A stretch of DNA of 64,000 bases from Dysgonomonas sp. ZJ279 (GCF_011039205.1 NZ_JAAKEL010000007.1:1-64000); one strand, 5' to 3'; shown: positions 1-8,845, counted from the stretch's first letter. The notes: generated by a model from the sequence alone, not told the origin. A program made the numbers and translations.

Positions 1-259
1 CGTTGGGTAAAAGCAGACCATGCCAGTGAATAGATGTTTCGTGCATCATATTGTTATGCACATCCACTACTGCCGTATCTCCTTCGGTGAAATAAAGTGT
101 CGGCATCGGGATTTGACCGTTAGCAGCGATTGCTTTTCTATTTTTCCCCGTATAATTTACAATGGTGTCATTGATATATAAATCATAATGAACCAGTTTT
201 TGAGAATATCCTCCCATAGACACAACGAAAAACAAAACTATGAGCAGATACCATTTCAT
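1..259 (-). CDS. Multicopper oxidase, N-terminal part (runs off the window)
   Basis: Only the first 86 codons lie in the window. They give a signal peptide ending near GGYSQ, then the start of a cupredoxin domain with TPTLYFTEGDTAVV and the ligand motif SIHWHGLLLP, whose His-x-His supplies type 2/3 copper ligands in multicopper oxidases. The family oxidises Cu(I) or other substrates in the periplasm. The start ATG (complement of 257-259) is two bases past the stop of the DUF3347 gene, so the two are very likely cotranscribed in the copper cluster. The CopA/PcoA-like subfamily is inferred from this short piece and the context. Confidence 0.8.
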   Translation of the reverse strand, partial: MKWYLLIVLFFVVSMGGYSQKLVHYDLYINDTIVNYTGKNRKAIAANGQIPMPTLYFTEGDTAVVDVHNNMMHETSIHWHGLLLPN

Positions 260-261
260 AA

Positions 262-720
262 TCATTTCTTTTTAGTTGCTTCAACACTACCACAAGTCAG
301 CATTTTAGAACCATAATACGGGTTCTTTATCGCTTTTTCGGTACTTAACCAGTAAGCTTTTTTCATCGGACAATACTGGTAATAAACATCCTGAGTCAAA
401 CCTTCGGAACTCTCTACGACATTCCACATTAAAGTAGACAAATTCATAAAAGCTGTTCGTTGTTTTTCGATATTTTTTTCTTTGGTTACTTGCTGAACTG
501 CTTGAAGTAAGGCTTCTTTTTCATTTAGCGATGTTTCTTTCTCAAGCGTAGCCTGCATCTCACTTGCATATACGGCAGCTTGCTTGCTATCACTTTTTAC
601 TAAAGCATCTTTTATATCTAAATAGTTCTTCAAAAGAGCCGAAGCCGAAGCTTCCTGATTTTGAGAGAAAGCAGCACCACTAACCAATAGTGCCGCAAGA
701 AATATTAATAATATTTTCAT
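262..720 (-). CDS. DUF3347 family periplasmic protein, probable copper-binding
   Basis: This is a 152-residue exported protein with a 20-residue signal peptide ending in AAFSQ. A helical region is followed by a C-terminal motif with YCPMKKAYW (Cys117, Met119) and a second cysteine in LTCGSVE (Cys143). These features fit DUF3347, a domain often found next to, or fused to, copper and silver efflux proteins in Bacteroidota. The Cys/Met residues suggest periplasmic metal binding, but this is inference. It lies between an HMA protein and a multicopper oxidase on the same strand with short spacing, so it is most likely part of one metal-resistance operon. Confidence 0.8.
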   Translation of the reverse strand: MKILLIFLAALLVSGAAFSQNQEASASALLKNYLDIKDALVKSDSKQAAVYASEMQATLEKETSLNEKEALLQAVQQVTKEKNIEKQRTAFMNLSTLMWNVVESSEGLTQDVYYQYCPMKKAYWLSTEKAIKNPYYGSKMLTCGSVEATKKK

Positions 721-734
721 TGTCTTTTTTGTTT

Positions 735-962
735 TTAATTAATACGTTCTATTTTAAATCCTGCTTTTTGCACAGTATCTATAATTTCCTTTTCTGTAAT
801 GCCGTTTGATGTTACAGACAATACTTTATCTTTATTTTCGGTGTCTACTGTCCAGCTTTCTATGCCTTTAGATGCATTAAGAACAGGAGTTACTTTTGCG
901 ACACATCCACCGCAGTTAATAGTTGTTTTGAATGTGAAAGTTGTTTTATCTTTTGATTCCAT
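735..962 (-). CDS. Free-standing heavy-metal-associated (HMA) domain protein
   Basis: This 75-residue protein has no signal peptide and is essentially a single HMA ferredoxin-like fold. The metal-binding motif is NCGGCV (Cys17, Cys20), followed by alternating beta/alpha segments ending in TVQKAGFKIERIN. Such proteins act as cytosolic copper chaperones handing metal to P1B ATPases. The residue before the first Cys is Asn rather than the usual Met-x-Cys. It lies 14 bases upstream of the DUF3347 gene and about 140 bases downstream of the ATPase gene, on the same strand. The gap to the ATPase carries a repeat element. The chaperone role is inferred from fold and context. Confidence 0.85.
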   Translation of the reverse strand: MESKDKTTFTFKTTINCGGCVAKVTPVLNASKGIESWTVDTENKDKVLSVTSNGITEKEIIDTVQKAGFKIERIN

Positions 963-1000
963 AATTTCTATTTTTATTTAATTATTACTATTTATCCGTT

Positions 1001-1072
1001 TGTCATACTGAGGAACGAAGTATTTCTTATGGCATGCGCCCAATAGATCCCTCATTACATATCGGGATGACA
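1001..1072. repeat. Dispersed inverted-repeat element, copy 1
   Basis: The element starts with TGTCATACTGAGGAACGAAG and ends with ATCGGGATGACA. The ends are imperfect inverted repeats: the complement of TCGGGATGACA matches TGTCATACTGA at 9 of 11 positions. The interior contains an AGATCC word. A second element with the same design lies at 63073-63156. It resembles the small palindromic repeats of the type GTCATnnnGAnnGAAG...GGGATGAC scattered in many bacterial genomes. Here it separates the copper ATPase from the HMA gene. Confidence 0.6.
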
Positions 1073-1103
1073 GGGTCTTCTGAAAAATTTCATTGATTAC
1101 TAT

Positions 1104-3308
1104 TTATTTTTTCCATTTCAGTCTTAAGCTATTAGTCACAACACTTACACTACTTAATGCCATAGCAGCACCTGCAATCATTGGGTTAAGCAAAAAACCA
1201 TTGATCGGGAAAAGAATTCCGGCAGCAATAGGTATACCGATAATATTATAAATGAATGCCCAGAATAGATTCTGACGGATAGTAGCTACCGTTTGTTTCG
1301 ATAGTTTTATAGCCATCGGTATCTTGTTCAAGTCTGATGATATGATCGTCATTTTCGCAACATCCATAGCGATATCACTCCCCTTACCCATCGCTATACT
1401 TACATCTGCACGAGCTAAAGCCGCACTGTCGTTTATTCCATCGCCAACCATTGCTACCGTTTTTCCCTCAGCCTGCAATTGTTTTACAAATTCTTCTTTT
1501 TGATGCGGCAATACCTCAGCTTTGTAATGATCTATGCCCGTCTGCTCTGCAATAGTTTTTGCGGTGGCCTCATTGTCTCCTGTAAGCATATAGACATCTA
1601 TACCCAGTTCTTTCATCTGTTGCACAGCTTCTTTCGAAGTGGTCTTAACCTTATCGGCAATAGCAATTACAGCCAAGGCTTCCGTCTCGTTTGCAAACCA
1701 AATAACAGTTTTCGCTTCATTCGTATATCCGATCGACTTATCTTGTAATAATTTATCTATCTGAATATCATTCTCCAGCAGCAATTTACTGTTCCCTGCA
1801 AAGTAGGTCATATTATCAATTATAGCTTTCGCTCCTTTCCCGGTGATACTCTCGAATTGCGATACAGCTATTGCCGATAACTGAGAAAAATAGTTTGTTA
1901 CTGCATCAGCTAAAGGATGTTCCGATTGTTTTTCCAAGCTCAATAAAGCAACTTTGGAACTGTCATCGTTATTAAGCCAGACAATATCTGTAACAACAGG
2001 TTTACCCTCGGTTATAGTCCCTGTTTTATCCAGTACAATAGCATTTACTTTTTTAGCTAATTCAAGACTTTCAGCATCTTTTATAAGGATGCCATTCTCT
2101 GCACCTTTACCTACTCCTACCATAATTGCTGTCGGCGTGGCTAATCCCAATGCACACGGACAGGCGATAACCAAGACAGTAACTAAAGCCAGCAACGCTT
2201 GTGTAAATCCGTTCTCACCACCGAATATCATCCATATTGCAAAAGCAAGCAAAGCTATTCCGATTACTACGGGGACAAATATTCCTGCAATCTTATCTAC
2301 TAATTTCTGAACAGGCGCTTTACTTCCCTGTGCATCTTGTACCATCTTTATAATGTGTGAAAGCATAGTTTCGGCACCTACTTTTTCGGCACGGAACTGA
2401 AAACTACCCTTCTGATTGATTGTTCCGGCAAATACTTTTTCGTTTTCCTCTTTCAAAACAGGAATAGGTTCGCCGCTTAACATACTTTCGTCTACATACG
2501 ACATGCCATTTACGACCTGACCATCAACAGCTATCCGTTCACCGGGTTTCACAACTACTATATCGCCCTTATTTACATCTTCTATCGAAATTTGCATTTG
2601 TTGATCTCCATCGCGAATAACAGTTACTGTTTTAGGTTGTAAACCCATTAATTTCTTTATGGCGGTCGATGTATTACCTTTCGCCTTCTCTTCCAATAAT
2701 TTCCCTAACAAAATGAAAGCCACAATAACAGCTGCTGCCTCAAAATAGACATGTGCCTCTAAGCCTCTTTCGCTCCAATAACTAGGAAAAAGGGTATTGA
2801 ATACACTAAAAAGATAGGCTGTTCCCGTACTTAAAGCAACAAGCGTATCCATATTAGCAGATCGATGCTTGGCTTGCTTCCACGCATTCACAAAAAAGTC
2901 TTTCCCCAGCCAAAAGAGTACAGGGGTAGATAAAACCCACATAATATAGTTGGCATAAGGCATATCCATGAATATCATACCAATTGCAACCACAGGAACG
3001 GAAAGAATAATAGCAAGAATAGTCTTTTGTTTCAGACTTTTGAATTTAGCTGTATGCAGTTCATCCAAAAGTTCGGCACTATGCTCGCTATCATCAATAA
3101 GCAAATCGTAACCGGAATCCTGAACTGCTTTCTTTATATCTTCTACATTGATCGTTTCGGGGGAAAATTCGATGTTAGCATTTGCCGTTGCATAATTCAC
3201 AGATGCATTGGTAATACCTTTTTGTGCTTTCAGTGTACTCTCTACATGGGCTGCACACGAAGCACAACTCATATTGAGTACAGGATAAGTTTTCTTTATA
3301 GTTGCCAT
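1104..3308 (-). CDS. copA: Copper-translocating P1B-type ATPase
   Basis: This 734-residue protein exports copper across the inner membrane using ATP. One N-terminal HMA domain carries MSCASC (residues 13-18). Membrane helices follow, then the actuator loop, the intramembrane metal site CPC (CPCALGLATP, near residue 380), the phosphorylation motif DKTGT (near 425), SEHPLADA, and GDGINDSAALARADV in the P domain. The C-terminal helix has MALSSVSVVTNSLRL, typical of Cu(I) subtypes rather than Zn/Cd. It is the first structural gene downstream of a divergence-free AraC-type regulator. A palindrome overlaps its likely transcription start. Length and motifs are complete. Confidence 0.95.
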   Translation of the reverse strand: MATIKKTYPVLNMSCASCAAHVESTLKAQKGITNASVNYATANANIEFSPETINVEDIKKAVQDSGYDLLIDDSEHSAELLDELHTAKFKSLKQKTILAIILSVPVVAIGMIFMDMPYANYIMWVLSTPVLFWLGKDFFVNAWKQAKHRSANMDTLVALSTGTAYLFSVFNTLFPSYWSERGLEAHVYFEAAAVIVAFILLGKLLEEKAKGNTSTAIKKLMGLQPKTVTVIRDGDQQMQISIEDVNKGDIVVVKPGERIAVDGQVVNGMSYVDESMLSGEPIPVLKEENEKVFAGTINQKGSFQFRAEKVGAETMLSHIIKMVQDAQGSKAPVQKLVDKIAGIFVPVVIGIALLAFAIWMIFGGENGFTQALLALVTVLVIACPCALGLATPTAIMVGVGKGAENGILIKDAESLELAKKVNAIVLDKTGTITEGKPVVTDIVWLNNDDSSKVALLSLEKQSEHPLADAVTNYFSQLSAIAVSQFESITGKGAKAIIDNMTYFAGNSKLLLENDIQIDKLLQDKSIGYTNEAKTVIWFANETEALAVIAIADKVKTTSKEAVQQMKELGIDVYMLTGDNEATAKTIAEQTGIDHYKAEVLPHQKEEFVKQLQAEGKTVAMVGDGINDSAALARADVSIAMGKGSDIAMDVAKMTIISSDLNKIPMAIKLSKQTVATIRQNLFWAFIYNIIGIPIAAGILFPINGFLLNPMIAGAAMALSSVSVVTNSLRLKWKK

Positions 3309-3328
3309 ATTATATTGTATTTTAAGAT

Positions 3329-3353
3329 ATTGTATTTCTTACAATGCAAAGTT
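3329..3353 (-). promoter_or_regulatory. Candidate copA promoter and operator
   Basis: On the minus strand an AACTTTG box (complement of 3347-3353) resembles the end of the Bacteroidota -7 element. It is immediately followed by the inverted repeat ATTGTA-TTTCT-TACAAT (3329-3345), which would overlap the transcription start. A repressor or activator site here would control copA. Both elements are hand-read and unproven. Confidence 0.35.
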
Positions 3354-3406
3354 GGCTATAAATAGACTTCCGTATGTTACATTATTCTTTGATAGGTTTA
3401 CATCAT

Positions 3407-3967
3407 TTACACTTTATCCAACGGTTTGCGCCTATCCATCCCTATATTTTTGAAATGGCTAGGTGTCAAGCCTGTTATCTTTTTAAATTGTGCACTTAAA
3501 TGAGCGACACTCGAATAATTGAGCTGATAGGCTATCTCACTCAATGTTAGTTCATCATATACTAATAGTTCTTTTACTTTCTCTATTTTCTGAGCAATGA
3601 AATACTTTTCGATAGTAGTGCCCTCTACTTCGGAAAAGATATTACTGATATAATTATAATCGTGATGAATTTTACTGCTTAGATAATCTGACAGATTGAT
3701 TTTTAAATCATTATTATCATAATGTACTAATTCAACAATATTTGTTTTTATCTGTTCTATCAAACGGCTTTTCTTATCATCTATTAATGAAAAACCCAAC
3801 GACTCAAGCACATCGCTCAATCGCTGTTTTTCATCATCAGTCAAATCGCGATCCAGCTCAACCTCTCCCAAGCTAACCTTCAATGGATTAAGACCAAGCT
3901 TTTCTAATTCCGATTGTACAACCATATTACAGCGGTTGCATACCATATTTTTTATATAGAGTTTCAT
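3407..3967 (-). CDS. AraC-type transcriptional regulator with HMA-like metal-binding N-terminus
   Basis: This 186-residue protein has two parts. Residues 1-65 look like an HMA-type fold with NMVCNRCNMVV (Cys10, Cys13). Residues about 100-178 are an AraC helix-turn-helix pair with LTLSEIAYQLNYSSVAHLS and the signature FKKITGLTPSHFKN. It lacks the usual cupin-type ligand domain of AraC proteins, so the metal-binding segment is the probable sensor. It lies directly upstream of copA on the same strand (98-base gap). The likely role is copper- or soft-metal-responsive control of copA and the genes beyond. Whether it activates or represses cannot be read from sequence. Confidence 0.85.
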   Translation of the reverse strand: MKLYIKNMVCNRCNMVVQSELEKLGLNPLKVSLGEVELDRDLTDDEKQRLSDVLESLGFSLIDDKKSRLIEQIKTNIVELVHYDNNDLKINLSDYLSSKIHHDYNYISNIFSEVEGTTIEKYFIAQKIEKVKELLVYDELTLSEIAYQLNYSSVAHLSAQFKKITGLTPSHFKNIGMDRRKPLDKV

Positions 3968-4380
3968 AATTCTTCAATTGATTCTCTAAATATACAATTA
4001 ATGAAGGAGATTAGTTTGGATAAAAACTAAACTATTTATTTTTTAAATGAAATTCACATTATAAATAAAAGAGAATTTAACATCTATAATATATGCAGAA
4101 TGCACACCCTTTTCCTGCTTTCTCAAATTCAATCTTCCTCTTATCCGTTCCACTTTAACTATCTTTATCTAATTAGGTTCAATTTATTTAATACATCCCC
4201 CAAAATATTTCAAAAAACGACTATTGAAACTTAGAAAAAGTCTATTTTTACAACTAAAATAAATTAGAAACGAAAAATAAAACAAAAACTGAATTTCTAA
4301 ATTAAGTTTCAAATGACATGAATGATATATTAACAATAAATATTATCATTCATCAGAACAAAATAATTTAAAGGCTCCCA
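3968..4380. other. AT-rich intergenic region between regulator and DUF5686 gene
   Basis: This 413-base stretch separates divergent genes and must hold both promoters. I see one short inverted repeat (4011-4030), listed separately, and otherwise only AT-rich sequence. There is no convincing reading frame, RNA gene or terminator. Confidence 0.5.
4011..4030. promoter_or_regulatory. Candidate operator upstream of the AraC/HMA regulator
   Basis: Perfect 7-base arms TTAGTTT (4011-4017) and AAACTAA (4024-4030) flank a 6-base spacer, about 45 bases upstream of the regulator start. The position suits autoregulation. The sequence is AT-rich, so chance occurrence is possible. Confidence 0.25.
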
Positions 4381-6702
4381 ATGTTTTTACGATATATTCT
4401 TATTTTTTGCCTGCTGTTTTTATATATTTATTCTTCGGCACAAGAGGAACGAAGGGATATAAAATATACCCTTTCGCTCCCGAATAAAGACGAATTGCCT
4501 GATGCAAAAGAATATATACTAAACGCCATTGAAAACTACAATCAGAACAAATACACAAATCAACCTGTACATAACTATGAATTCTATCGAAAAACATCAG
4601 TGGATATTGTTGTTCACAAAGATTCCGTTGGCTCACAAATAGATCGGGTTCGCAACAGCAATGACCTTATATCCAAATATCTGATCCGTCCATTCGGGTT
4701 TTGTTTCGAACATGTAAAACCAAATCCGGATTCGGATATGAAATCTGTTACCATTTTGTTATTTGAAGACCACAAATCTGTTTTTACAAATAAGCTTCAA
4801 AGCAAAAAACCCCGTATAATTCAGACATCTACAGATAATGGTATTTTTCAGGTTTTAGGACACAAAAACATTCAATCTTTTCTAGATGAAGCCTTTGGAG
4901 ATATCGATCTATTCAAATACAATAGTAATGTGATGTTACTTTCTTTCAAAGGGCCTTTAAACGAAGCTAATACAGAAATATATACCTATAAATTTACCGG
5001 GCAGAAAAAAATAATCGGTGAAGAAGAATGTGTGGAGATCGTTTTTTACAGTAAACATATGCAAGAAAACGCTTTTTCCGGATATCTGTATATAACCCCC
5101 GGCGATAATCCGAGACTGGTCGAAGCCGAATTTATGTTTAATAATCCTGAAAACACTAATTTTCTGAGAAAAGTGGCCATAAGACACAGGTTCGGCGAAA
5201 AAGAAAATCTGATAATTCCTGTTGAAAAAGAAAACACATTACAAATAGGAAGTGATAACAAGGGAACAATCGTCGCATCCCGAAAAGATTTATATTTTAA
5301 CTATAGTTTTAAACCGGTGTCTGCGGAACAAAAAACAGGAAGAAGTCAATCGAGAGATAGCAGAAAAAATGATCCTTCATTTTGGGAACAAATACGTCCT
5401 ATTCCTCTTACTGCATCTCAAATTCAATTGGATAGCCTAAAGCTGGCAGCCGATGAGGATAAAAGCTTCCGTCGTCTCGAAAGTATGATCCGACTGGTTC
5501 TTAGTGGGTCTATCAGTATTGCTGATGAAAAAGCAGACATAGGTCCCCTAACCCACTTTATAAGCCATAACGATATGGAAGGATTAAGGCTGCGTGTAGG
5601 AGGAAATACAACAATAAATCTATCCAACCATTTCCAATTGGGTGGATATGCAGCTTACGGAACAAAAGATCAAACACTGAAATATCAGGCAAACATAGCC
5701 TATTCGCTGTTACCCAAAAGCAAATACTTATGGGAGTATCCTAAAAAGGTAATTTCTTTTGCATACGCTTCAGATTTGAATATCCCCGGACAGGATGTAT
5801 TGCTTATGAACAGGGATCACTTTGCCCAGTCTTTTGCTCACACCCCTACTGATAATATGTCGCATCAGCAAGTAGCTTTATTAGCTTTTGAGAGCGAGAA
5901 CAGCCATAACTTTACATATAAAATAGCGGGCAAGTTTACTTACGACCGCCCCATGGGTGTCGTTAAATATATACAAGTACGGAATGATAACGATACAACC
6001 GTTATCAATCATATAACAAGCAGCGAACTTCAAGTATCGGTACGTTATGCACCCGGCGAAAAATTCTTCCAAAGGAAGGAAAGGCGTACGGCCATTCGTC
6101 GCGCATCATTCGAATTCGATTTTACACACCGTATAGGTATCAAAAGGATATTCGATTCCGATAACAGTTATCAGGTTTCTAACTTCAATATTTTTAAAAG
6201 GTTCTCTTTCGATAAAAATATAGGGCAAATCGACACTTATTTTTCAGGAGGCAAGATATGGGGGCAGGTTCCCTTTCCATTATTATTTATACCCGAAGGT
6301 AATCAAAGTTATGTATTTAGTCATAATGCTTATAACTGTATGAATTTCTACGAGTTTGTAACCGACAGATTTGTTTCGACAAGTATAAATACAACTCTCA
6401 ACTGGACTCCGATACGACTGTTCCTCGAAAACGACAAGATGAAAATTTGCCTGGGAGCCAAGATGATTTACGGCCCCCTTTCGGAAAGGAATAACCCTGA
6501 AACTCACCCCGAATTATTTATGTTTAATAATGGGATCAGGGCTCTTGGTAATGTGCCGTATGCTGAAGCCAGCATCGGAATCGCCAATATATTTAAAGTA
6601 CTACGTGTAGATTATGCCCGCAGACTAACATATACTTCTGATATTTATGGGGAAGATATTACAAAAGGGACTATACTGTTTTCGGGGAGTTTCTCTTTCT
6701 GA
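4381..6702 (+). CDS. DUF5686-like outer-membrane protein
   Basis: This 773-residue exported protein has a signal peptide (cleavage likely after YSSAQ). It begins a conserved region at DAKEYILNAIENYNQN, resembling the DUF5686 family of Bacteroidota envelope proteins. The C-terminal half is rich in alternating aromatic/polar beta strands and ends in Phe (FSGSFSF), as outer-membrane beta-barrels do. Many DUF5686 members have an N-terminal carboxypeptidase-like regulatory domain, and this one lacks it. Function is not established. The gene is monocistronic, with a hairpin terminator shortly after its stop that is shared with the convergent neighbour. Confidence 0.7.
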   Translation: MFLRYILIFCLLFLYIYSSAQEERRDIKYTLSLPNKDELPDAKEYILNAIENYNQNKYTNQPVHNYEFYRKTSVDIVVHKDSVGSQIDRVRNSNDLISKYLIRPFGFCFEHVKPNPDSDMKSVTILLFEDHKSVFTNKLQSKKPRIIQTSTDNGIFQVLGHKNIQSFLDEAFGDIDLFKYNSNVMLLSFKGPLNEANTEIYTYKFTGQKKIIGEEECVEIVFYSKHMQENAFSGYLYITPGDNPRLVEAEFMFNNPENTNFLRKVAIRHRFGEKENLIIPVEKENTLQIGSDNKGTIVASRKDLYFNYSFKPVSAEQKTGRSQSRDSRKNDPSFWEQIRPIPLTASQIQLDSLKLAADEDKSFRRLESMIRLVLSGSISIADEKADIGPLTHFISHNDMEGLRLRVGGNTTINLSNHFQLGGYAAYGTKDQTLKYQANIAYSLLPKSKYLWEYPKKVISFAYASDLNIPGQDVLLMNRDHFAQSFAHTPTDNMSHQQVALLAFESENSHNFTYKIAGKFTYDRPMGVVKYIQVRNDNDTTVINHITSSELQVSVRYAPGEKFFQRKERRTAIRRASFEFDFTHRIGIKRIFDSDNSYQVSNFNIFKRFSFDKNIGQIDTYFSGGKIWGQVPFPLLFIPEGNQSYVFSHNAYNCMNFYEFVTDRFVSTSINTTLNWTPIRLFLENDKMKICLGAKMIYGPLSERNNPETHPELFMFNNGIRALGNVPYAEASIGIANIFKVLRVDYARRLTYTSDIYGEDITKGTILFSGSFSF

Positions 6703-6725
6703 TCCTTACCTCATAGAAAAACAAA

Positions 6726-6763
6726 AAGGCTTCAATTGAAAATGCATATTCAATTAAAGCCTT
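6726..6763. terminator. Bidirectional terminator hairpin
   Basis: Arms AAGGCTTCAATTGAA (6726-6740) and TTCAATTAAAGCCTT (6749-6763) pair over 15 positions with one mismatch around an 8-base loop. It lies between the convergent DUF5686 and DUF3868 genes, so it can terminate both. Confidence 0.75.
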
Positions 6764-6793
6764 CCGTATAAATATTCTATTTTGTATGCTACC

Positions 6794-8245
6794 TTATTCA
6801 AGCTTTTTCAGATTAAACTTTGCAGCTTCTACACCTCCTTTTATGGCTTTTTCAAATTCAATCTTTGCTTTCTCAGCTTCCCCTCTAAGCATATAAAATA
6901 CACCTTTGTTATTTGAATATTCGGGCGTATTATTGTTACTCTTATCTAAATATATTTGTGCTGTTTCTAAATCTTCACGAGCTAGAGCGGCTGCCGCAAG
7001 GTTCAGATTCGCAATAGAATCGTTAGGATACATTTTAACTGCAGTTTCAAATACCCATAAAGACGCATCACTCCCTGCGGGATATGTGCCGGCTATTTGA
7101 AATATCTCATTAAGACTTAGTTGATGAGGGCTAGTCTTTAAGACCGCTTTCGCCTCATCGACACTAAAACTCTTTACATTATAATATACATTACAGACTA
7201 CTTTCCTCAACGTCGGATAAATAGTAGTTAACATCTCGCGATAGGGAACTCCACCATTGAATGTTTGCAGGTTACTCTTCCGAGTCGCTATATCGGTTGT
7301 ATTATTTATGATAGAAAGTATTTTGTCTTTATCGTTTATATCTGAAGCTTGGAGCATAGTAATCAATCCGTCCCAGTTTTCGCCGCCATATTCAACACTA
7401 TATAAATCAGATGGCATATCGAACTTACTTGCAAGATATTCTTTCAAGGCATTAGCACGTCCACGCGACAGAGTTTCGTTTATAGCAACAGGTCCTTCTG
7501 GCGAGGCAAAGCCGATAATTTCGATACGTGTAATTGTAATATTAGAATCAGTTTTAATTGAGTTTATTCCTGATTCTATTCTCACAAGTTCATCGCGATT
7601 ACCCATATAGTCAGGATAAATTACTGTCTTATTTACAGGGAAATTCAATTTTGTTTCCCACTCTTCGCTACGAACTTTTACGATTTCTTTTTTGGGTTCT
7701 ACATATATTAATTCTGGTTTTACTTCCGGAATAATTATTTTTTCAAGATCAACTTTATTTATTACCGTCTCCATTGCGATTTCTTGTTCATGTCCTCCAC
7801 ACCCACACAAATCTTCTTTGACATCAAGTCTGGCTGAATTCATCCATTCTGTATATGGAATTACAACTTCGTAATGAAGTATATTATCGTTTTTCTTACC
7901 AATCCCAACCACCTTATAAAGATTTAGATCATCAAGTTGATAGGGTTTCAGCGCTATCGACCTTAGATAAACCCTATGACGATTAGTGCCATTAATCAAG
8001 ATCGCAGGAAACTCCAATTGATTATCAGTAGCGATTAAGATGGGCGTCAGAGTAAGCGAACGATTGTAATCCATATCTATTTTACTCACATCCATCTCCA
8101 TATGTAGGTATAGCGAATCACCTTTTTGTTGCAATTGCCGCGAATTAACAGTTATTTGTTCTTTATAAATATGCTGGGCTAAAATCGGTGTACTCGCTGT
8201 TAGCAATAGGGCTATTGAACAAATACAGTATATAGTCTTTTTCAT
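6794..8245 (-). CDS. DUF3868 / OmpA-domain protein with C-terminal repeats
   Basis: This 483-residue exported protein has a signal peptide ending near TPILAQ. Residues about 25-140 match the layout of DUF3868, seen beside fimbrial genes in Bacteroides. Residues about 195-300 form an OmpA-like domain with IEIIGFASPEGP and NETLSRGRANALKEYL, which binds peptidoglycan in the family. Residues about 390-483 look like TPR-type helices (NLNLAAAALAREDLETAQIYL). A cysteine cluster CGCGGHEQE lies between the first two domains. It is 15 bases downstream of the DUF3575 gene on the same strand. In relatives this pair precedes fimbrillin genes, but none is present here. Confidence 0.75.
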   Translation of the reverse strand: MKKTIYCICSIALLLTASTPILAQHIYKEQITVNSRQLQQKGDSLYLHMEMDVSKIDMDYNRSLTLTPILIATDNQLEFPAILINGTNRHRVYLRSIALKPYQLDDLNLYKVVGIGKKNDNILHYEVVIPYTEWMNSARLDVKEDLCGCGGHEQEIAMETVINKVDLEKIIIPEVKPELIYVEPKKEIVKVRSEEWETKLNFPVNKTVIYPDYMGNRDELVRIESGINSIKTDSNITITRIEIIGFASPEGPVAINETLSRGRANALKEYLASKFDMPSDLYSVEYGGENWDGLITMLQASDINDKDKILSIINNTTDIATRKSNLQTFNGGVPYREMLTTIYPTLRKVVCNVYYNVKSFSVDEAKAVLKTSPHQLSLNEIFQIAGTYPAGSDASLWVFETAVKMYPNDSIANLNLAAAALAREDLETAQIYLDKSNNNTPEYSNNKGVFYMLRGEAEKAKIEFEKAIKGGVEAAKFNLKKLE

Positions 8246-8260
8246 CTTTCTTTACTTCAT

Positions 8261-8845
8261 TTACTTAAGTATATAAATAATGCTGAGACCAGCTTTGGTC
8301 GGACCCCAATAATTCTTCGTATCGTCTTTCAATTGGCTACCACATTCTTTACATTCATATTTTTTATAATCCAGATGGGCATAACCCACACCTACTGTTG
8401 CTTCCAAACTCCAACGATTACTCAAAATCCATTGATAGCCATAAGAGATACCACCGCCGTAAAGATTACCCTGATAGCGATAGTCTTTAAATCCAAGCAT
8501 CTTGATACCACCTACATTATATTCTGCATAATGAGCATGTACCCCGAAAAAATGCCCATTAAATCTTTCACACAACCAATATCTAAACTCGGGTTGTATC
8601 AACCAGTGCTTTATTTGTCTATTATCAGAAAACTCCCATGGGTTGTAATTACCCGATATGTCAAGTGTTGTTTTCTCAGACAAACCTACTTCCAAGCCAA
8701 TATTAGGCGTTGTTGTTGCCCAATAGAGAGCATTTGTCTTTAGTGCAATGGTAGGCATATACAATCCATCCTTTTTGTTTTGAGCATTCGCAATGCTTGT
8801 AAACAGAAGGATAATAATGCATATACAAAAGGTCTTATTTTTCAT
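8261..8845 (-). CDS. DUF3575 family outer-membrane protein
   Basis: This 194-residue protein has a signal peptide ending in SIANAQ. A small beta-barrel-like body follows, with ALKTNALYWATTTPNIGLEVG and YNPWEFSDNRQIKHWLIQPEFRYWL, which are features of DUF3575. It forms a two-gene operon with the downstream DUF3868/OmpA protein. Such pairs are usually the first genes of fimbrial or Mfa-like clusters in Bacteroidota and are thought to help anchor or assemble surface structures. That role is inference. Confidence 0.8.
   Translation of the reverse strand: MKNKTFCICIIILLFTSIANAQNKKDGLYMPTIALKTNALYWATTTPNIGLEVGLSEKTTLDISGNYNPWEFSDNRQIKHWLIQPEFRYWLCERFNGHFFGVHAHYAEYNVGGIKMLGFKDYRYQGNLYGGGISYGYQWILSNRWSLEATVGVGYAHLDYKKYECKECGSQLKDDTKNYWGPTKAGLSIIYILK

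Noticed and set aside
1479-2310. Plus-strand frames opposite the copper ATPase
   Set aside because: They lie wholly inside a strong conserved gene, have no recognisable motif and read as antisense shadows.
3968-4380. Possible RNA gene in the gap before the DUF5686 gene
   Set aside because: The sequence is long and AT-rich but shows no tRNA-like, riboswitch-like or long hairpin structure by eye.
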